Source: Cupriavidus basilensis (lineage in GTDB: Bacteria; Pseudomonadota; Gammaproteobacteria; Burkholderiales; Burkholderiaceae). Taken from it: 64,000 nucleotides of DNA. This document shows, piece after piece, positions 60,913 to 64,000 of this stretch. The notes beneath the pieces were generated by a model. It was not told the DNA's origin, ran no database searches, and was given only the letters and a program-made list of their open reading frames with translations. Position 1 is the first letter of the stretch; each line of letters begins with the position of its first letter. A program made the translations under genes and the position numbers. The stretch covers positions 248,001-312,000 of the forward strand of contig NZ_BBQM01000016.1 in assembly GCF_000876015.1 (NCBI RefSeq), given 5' to 3'.

Positions 60913-61326
60913 ATGAACGCACCCGTTTTTCACATGCTCGCCGGCGCCCCCGATCCCGTGGCGCCGTTCAGCCACGCCGTCGAGTCGGACGGCTGGGTCC
61001 TCGTCACCGGCCAGATGCCGTTTCTCGGCACGGGGCTGGAATCCGGCTATCCCGACGGCATCGAGGCGCAGACGCACCAGGTCATGAAGAATCTCGCGAC
61101 CGTGCTGGAAGGTTGCGGACTCGGCCTCGAACACGTGCTGCAGGTCCGGGTGTACCTCACGGAATTCCAGCGCGACTACGACCGCATGAACGCGGTCTAT
61201 GCCTCCTACTTCCCCGCCGGCAGGCGCCCCGCCCGCACCTGCGTGGGCGTGACGGGACTGGCCAAGGACGCGCTCATCGAGATCGACATGGTCGCGCGCC
61301 GCCCCGGCGCGGGAGGCCAGGCATGA
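60913..61326 (+). CDS. RidA (YjgF/YER057c/UK114) family protein
   Basis: A 137-residue protein. PFSHAVESDGWVLVTGQMPF is the family opening; YDRMNAVYASYFPAGRRPAR ends with the arginine used by active imine deaminases, and ALIEIDMVARR gives the supporting glutamate. Active RidA hydrolyses enamine/imine intermediates to ketones and ammonia. That suggests an amino-substituted intermediate in this pathway. A 61-base spacer precedes it, and its stop overlaps the next gene (ATGA). Confidence 0.92.
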   Translation: MNAPVFHMLAGAPDPVAPFSHAVESDGWVLVTGQMPFLGTGLESGYPDGIEAQTHQVMKNLATVLEGCGLGLEHVLQVRVYLTEFQRDYDRMNAVYASYFPAGRRPARTCVGVTGLAKDALIEIDMVARRPGAGGQA

Positions 61327-62222
61327 CGGCCACGCCGCGGCTCGGCTTCATCGGCCTGGGCGTGATGGGCGCGCCGATGGCCGGCCACCTCCTGCGCGCC
61401 GGATACCCGCTGTGCGCATATGGCAGGAAGGGCCTGCCGGCGGCCCTGCTGGCGGACGGCCTTGCCCCCTGCGACTCCAGCGAGGCGGTCGCGCGGCAGT
61501 CCGACATCGTGCTGCTGATGCTGCCCGACACGCCCGACGTGGAGGCCGTGCTGTGGGGCGAGCGCGGCGTGGCGGCGGGACTGGCGCCCGGCAAGCTCGT
61601 GATCGACATGAGCACCATCTCGCCGGTGGCGACGCGGCGCTTCGCCGAAGCGGTGCAGGCGCTCGGCTGCGACTATCTCGATGCGCCGGTCTCGGGCGGC
61701 GAGGTCGGCGCAAAGGCGGCCAGCCTGACCTTCATGGTGGGCGGATCGCCCGCGGCGTTCGCGCGCGCCAGGCCCTTGTTCGAGCGCATGGGCAAGAACA
61801 TCAACCTCGTGGGCGGCCCCGGCGCCGGGCAGGTCTGCAAGGCCGCGAACCAGATGATCGTGGCGCTGAACATCGCCGCCGTCGCCGAAGCGCTGGTCTT
61901 CGCGGCCGGCGCCGGCGCCGACCCGGCGACGGTGCGCCAGGCGCTGCTGGGCGGCTTTGCCGCCTCGCGCGTGCTGGAGGTGCACGGCGAGCGCATGGTC
62001 AGCCGCGCCTTCGATCCGGGCTTTCGCATCGACCTGCACCGCAAGGACCTCTCCATCGCCCTGGAGGCCGCCCGCGGCCTCGGCGTGGCATTGCCCCAGA
62101 CCGCCGGCGTGATGCAGCTCATGTCCACGGCCAAGGCGCTCGGCCTGGGCGACCAGGACCACGCCGCGCTGGTGCAGGCCGTGGAGCTTCTCTCGCAGCG
62201 GTCCCTCCCGCGGGCGGCCTAG
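61323..62222 (+). CDS. 3-hydroxyisobutyrate dehydrogenase-like oxidoreductase
   Basis: A 299-residue beta-hydroxyacid dehydrogenase. RLGFIGLGVMGAPMAGHLLR is the coenzyme loop; DAPVSGGEVGAKAASLTFMV is the substrate-binding motif and the catalytic lysine is in GQVCKAANQMIVALN. DLHRKDLSIALEAARGLG closes the domain. Relatives act on 3-hydroxyisobutyrate, tartronate semialdehyde or glyoxylate-like compounds. It overlaps the RidA gene and is followed 26 bases later by the reductase. Confidence 0.93.
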   Translation: MTATPRLGFIGLGVMGAPMAGHLLRAGYPLCAYGRKGLPAALLADGLAPCDSSEAVARQSDIVLLMLPDTPDVEAVLWGERGVAAGLAPGKLVIDMSTISPVATRRFAEAVQALGCDYLDAPVSGGEVGAKAASLTFMVGGSPAAFARARPLFERMGKNINLVGGPGAGQVCKAANQMIVALNIAAVAEALVFAAGAGADPATVRQALLGGFAASRVLEVHGERMVSRAFDPGFRIDLHRKDLSIALEAARGLGVALPQTAGVMQLMSTAKALGLGDQDHAALVQAVELLSQRSLPRAA

Positions 62223-62248
62223 CAATCGAAGACGGAGAAGACCTGTCC

Positions 62249-63208
62249 ATGCATGCCACCCATCAGATCAAGGTCGCGCGGATTCGCACCGAAGCGACCG
62301 GCATCGTCAGCCTCGAACTCGTGCCGGTGGACGCCGCGCGGCCGCTGCCCCCGGCGGACAGCGGCTCGCACGTCGACCTGCTGCTCGCCGACGGCCTGCA
62401 CCGCAGCTACTCCCTGTATCGCCCGTCCGACGGCTCCGCCTACGGCATCGCGGTACAGCGGGAAGCCGCCGGCCGGGGCGGCTCGCGCCACGTGCACGAC
62501 CGCATCCGCGAAGGCGACGAACTGACCATCAGCGCGCCGCGCAACCACTTCGCCCTGCGCGCCGGCCGCGGCAACAGCGTGCTGGTGGCCGGCGGCATCG
62601 GCATCACCCCCATCTACGCCATGCTCCAGACCCTGGCCGCGCGCGGCGAGCAGGTCCGGCTCATCTACTGCGCCAGATCCCGCGAGCATGCCGCGTTCCT
62701 CCGGGAAATCGAGGCGCTCGCCAATGCGAAGGCCGCGCGGGTGGAAACCTGCTTCGACGACGCCGCCGGCCCGCCGGACCTGCGCAAGCTGCTCGCCGGC
62801 GGCGACCCGGACGCCAACTACTATTGCTGCGGCCCCGCCGGCATGCTGGACGCCTTCGAGAAAGCATGCTCGGCGCTCGGCTGCAAGAACAGCTTCATCG
62901 AACGGTTCGGCGCGGAAACGCCGAGCCCCGCGGCCCGGGACGCGGACTATGAAGTCGAACTGGCCCGCTCGGGGCGCCACCTGACCGTGCACGCCGGCCA
63001 GTCGCTGCTCGACGTGCTGCTGAAGGCCGGCATCGACGTCGCCTACAGCTGCCAGGAAGGCGCGTGCGGCTCGTGCGAGACCGCCGTGCTGGCCGGCGAC
63101 ATCGACCACCGGGATTGCCTGCTGTCCGCCGAGGAGCGCGCCGCGGGCAACACCATGCTGGTGTGCGTGTCCGGCTGCCGGTCGGCCAGGCTGGTGCTGG
63201 ATCTTTGA
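62249..63208 (+). CDS. Oxygenase reductase, PDR/VanB type (FMN-NAD-[2Fe-2S])
   Basis: A 319-residue electron-transfer protein. Domain order is flavin domain (LHRSYSLYRPSDGSAYGIAV), NAD domain (VLVAGGIGITPIYAML; CCGPAGMLDAF) and a C-terminal plant-type ferredoxin domain with CQEGACGSCETAV and a last cysteine in LVCVSG. That order is that of phthalate dioxygenase reductase. It passes electrons from NADH to the Rieske centre of the oxygenase. GGAGAAG precedes the ATG. It is the last gene of the operon. Confidence 0.94.
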   Translation: MHATHQIKVARIRTEATGIVSLELVPVDAARPLPPADSGSHVDLLLADGLHRSYSLYRPSDGSAYGIAVQREAAGRGGSRHVHDRIREGDELTISAPRNHFALRAGRGNSVLVAGGIGITPIYAMLQTLAARGEQVRLIYCARSREHAAFLREIEALANAKAARVETCFDDAAGPPDLRKLLAGGDPDANYYCCGPAGMLDAFEKACSALGCKNSFIERFGAETPSPAARDADYEVELARSGRHLTVHAGQSLLDVLLKAGIDVAYSCQEGACGSCETAVLAGDIDHRDCLLSAEERAAGNTMLVCVSGCRSARLVLDL

Positions 63209-63508
63209 GTCTGGATTTCCGGGCGGGGCTGGCGGGGTTGCGGTTGATGCAAGTGCCGGAGCCAGGCTGTGGCGCCTGTGTCTTCCGCGAGCGGTTGGAC
63301 CCGCGGTTAGCCGGCAGCGTGGGGGCATGGGAACCGATGGCGCGCGCTGTCCGGCATGGCGTGGCACAGCGGCAACATTCTTCATCGGGCGCGCTCCGAC
63401 CGGATCCATGTTCCTCTTTATTTTGTGTACGATTCTCCGAACATGCGTGTGGGACGATTCACAAGACACAGGTAAACAGCCGATAGTGGCGACACCTTTC
63501 TGGACGCC
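63209..63508. other. Intergenic region, reductase to AraC-type gene
   Basis: No gene is supported in these 300 bases. The stretch 63405-63480 is less GC-rich and contains ACGATTC twice (63428 and 63453), a possible regulator repeat or promoter zone for the following gene. No strong intrinsic terminator for the Rieske operon was found. Confidence 0.45.
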
Positions 63509-64000
63509 ATGGATATGGACACGACACCCCCGACGCCGCCGCTGCCAATGACCCGGGCCGGCATCACCGCCGCGCTCGCCGCCATCGCCGGTCGCTTCAC
63601 GCCGATCGACGGCGAGCACCAGATGGCCGCGATTCCATCACTGAGATTCTTCCGCTATTCGGCGCCGAGCAAGGAGGAAGCATCCTTCAGCAAGGTGGCG
63701 CTGATCTTCGCCGCACAGGGCGCCAAGACCGTCATCGCCGGCGACGCTTCTTATCACTACGACACGGAGCACTACCTGCTCACGTCGATCGATATGCCGG
63801 TCATCGGCAAGGTAGAACAGGCCAGCCGCGAGCATCCCTATCTCTGTTTCAATTTCGAGATCGACCTGCGGCAGGTCGCCGATCTGGTCGCGGCGCACGA
63901 ATTGCCGCCGCCGGACGAATCGTCGACCGGATTGGGCATCAGCGCAGGAGAGCTGTCGCTGGACCTGCTTGAGGCGGCCTACCGGCTGACGCGGCTGCTT
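63509..64000 (+). CDS. AraC-type regulator, N-terminal part (runs off the window)
   Basis: An open frame from the ATG at 63509 continues to the last base without a stop, giving 164 residues. The sequence matches the AraC_N effector domain: PSLRFFRYSAPSKEEASFSK, VALIFAAQGAKTVIAGDASY, HYDTEHYLLTSIDMPVIGKV and HPYLCFNFEIDLRQVADLVA. The C-terminal AraC helix-turn-helix pair would lie beyond 64000. The second ATG at 63515 may be the true start. It follows the Rieske operon on the same strand with a 300-base gap, so it may regulate that operon or a neighbour outside the window. Confidence 0.85.
   Translation, partial: MDMDTTPPTPPLPMTRAGITAALAAIAGRFTPIDGEHQMAAIPSLRFFRYSAPSKEEASFSKVALIFAAQGAKTVIAGDASYHYDTEHYLLTSIDMPVIGKVEQASREHPYLCFNFEIDLRQVADLVAAHELPPPDESSTGLGISAGELSLDLLEAAYRLTRLL

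Noticed and set aside
63209..63486. Continuation of the reductase or an extra small gene before the AraC-type gene
   Set aside because: The reductase ends with a complete ferredoxin domain, and frames across this gap show no domain or ribosome binding site.

Overview
The window is high-GC DNA with dense coding on both strands and very strong third-position GC. Its gene content points to a beta-proteobacterium of the Burkholderiaceae, most likely Cupriavidus or a close relative. The main clues are the prpR // prpB-prpC-acnD-prpF arrangement, the msrB-yciB-BolA-PpiC run, a SelO homologue, and the number of Liv-type and NitT/TauT-type ABC transporters. No rRNA, tRNA, CRISPR array, transposase or prophage gene was seen. 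It reads as chromosomal sequence carrying metabolic and accessory islands.

Layout. (1) 104-4136, minus strand: a beta-oxidation operon (two-domain enoyl-CoA hydratase/3-hydroxyacyl-CoA dehydrogenase, nicotinamidase, thiolase), then a secreted phytase-like esterase. (2) 6166-6728: a Tai4-type T6SS immunity gene without a recognisable amidase, coupled to a 37-codon ORF. (3) 7042-13977, minus strand: acyl-CoA synthetase followed by a complete Liv-type ABC transporter (K-H-M-G-F). (4) 14377-18382: selO, msrB, yciB, a BolA protein and a parvulin. (5) 18453-22601: TetR // AidB-like acyl-CoA dehydrogenase, an HD-GYP phosphodiesterase and a small monooxygenase. (6) 22689-31143: the 2-methylcitrate cycle for propionyl-CoA, with PrpR, a sigma-54 promoter and a pair of palindromic operators visible in the sequence. 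(7) 31750-39325: periplasmic asparaginase, thioesterase, DUF1289 protein, glutamine amidotransferase with a MOSC remnant, penicillin-acylase-family hydrolase and aldehyde dehydrogenase. (8) 39528-44964: an unknown protein, the ABC-F protein YbiT, LdcA, TadA, QueD and QueE. (9) 45199-54382: an oxidoreductase-rich stretch (two aldo/keto reductases, an Old-Yellow-Enzyme relative, an NAD(P)-binding epimerase-like protein, DUF1993), most with an adjacent LysR or TetR regulator. (10) 54680-63208: a tightly coupled nine-gene catabolic operon, followed by the start of an AraC-type regulator that runs off the window.

The most notable system is the operon at 54680-63208. An FCD-type GntR regulator is translationally coupled to a NitT/TauT-like ABC importer. 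The importer's binding-protein gene overlaps a Rieske oxygenase alpha subunit, which overlaps its beta subunit. A D-2-hydroxyacid dehydrogenase, a RidA-type imine deaminase, a 3-hydroxyisobutyrate-dehydrogenase-like enzyme and a PDR-type reductase (ferredoxin domain at the C-terminus) follow. I do not recognise this combination as a described pathway; it looks like uptake and oxidation of a small, perhaps amino-substituted, aromatic or heteroaromatic acid.

Most large ORFs lying opposite these genes are antisense shadows typical of high-GC DNA and were left out. Starts were chosen from ribosome binding sites, overlaps and family N-termini. Functional assignments rest on motifs read by eye and remembered family features, not on database searches.
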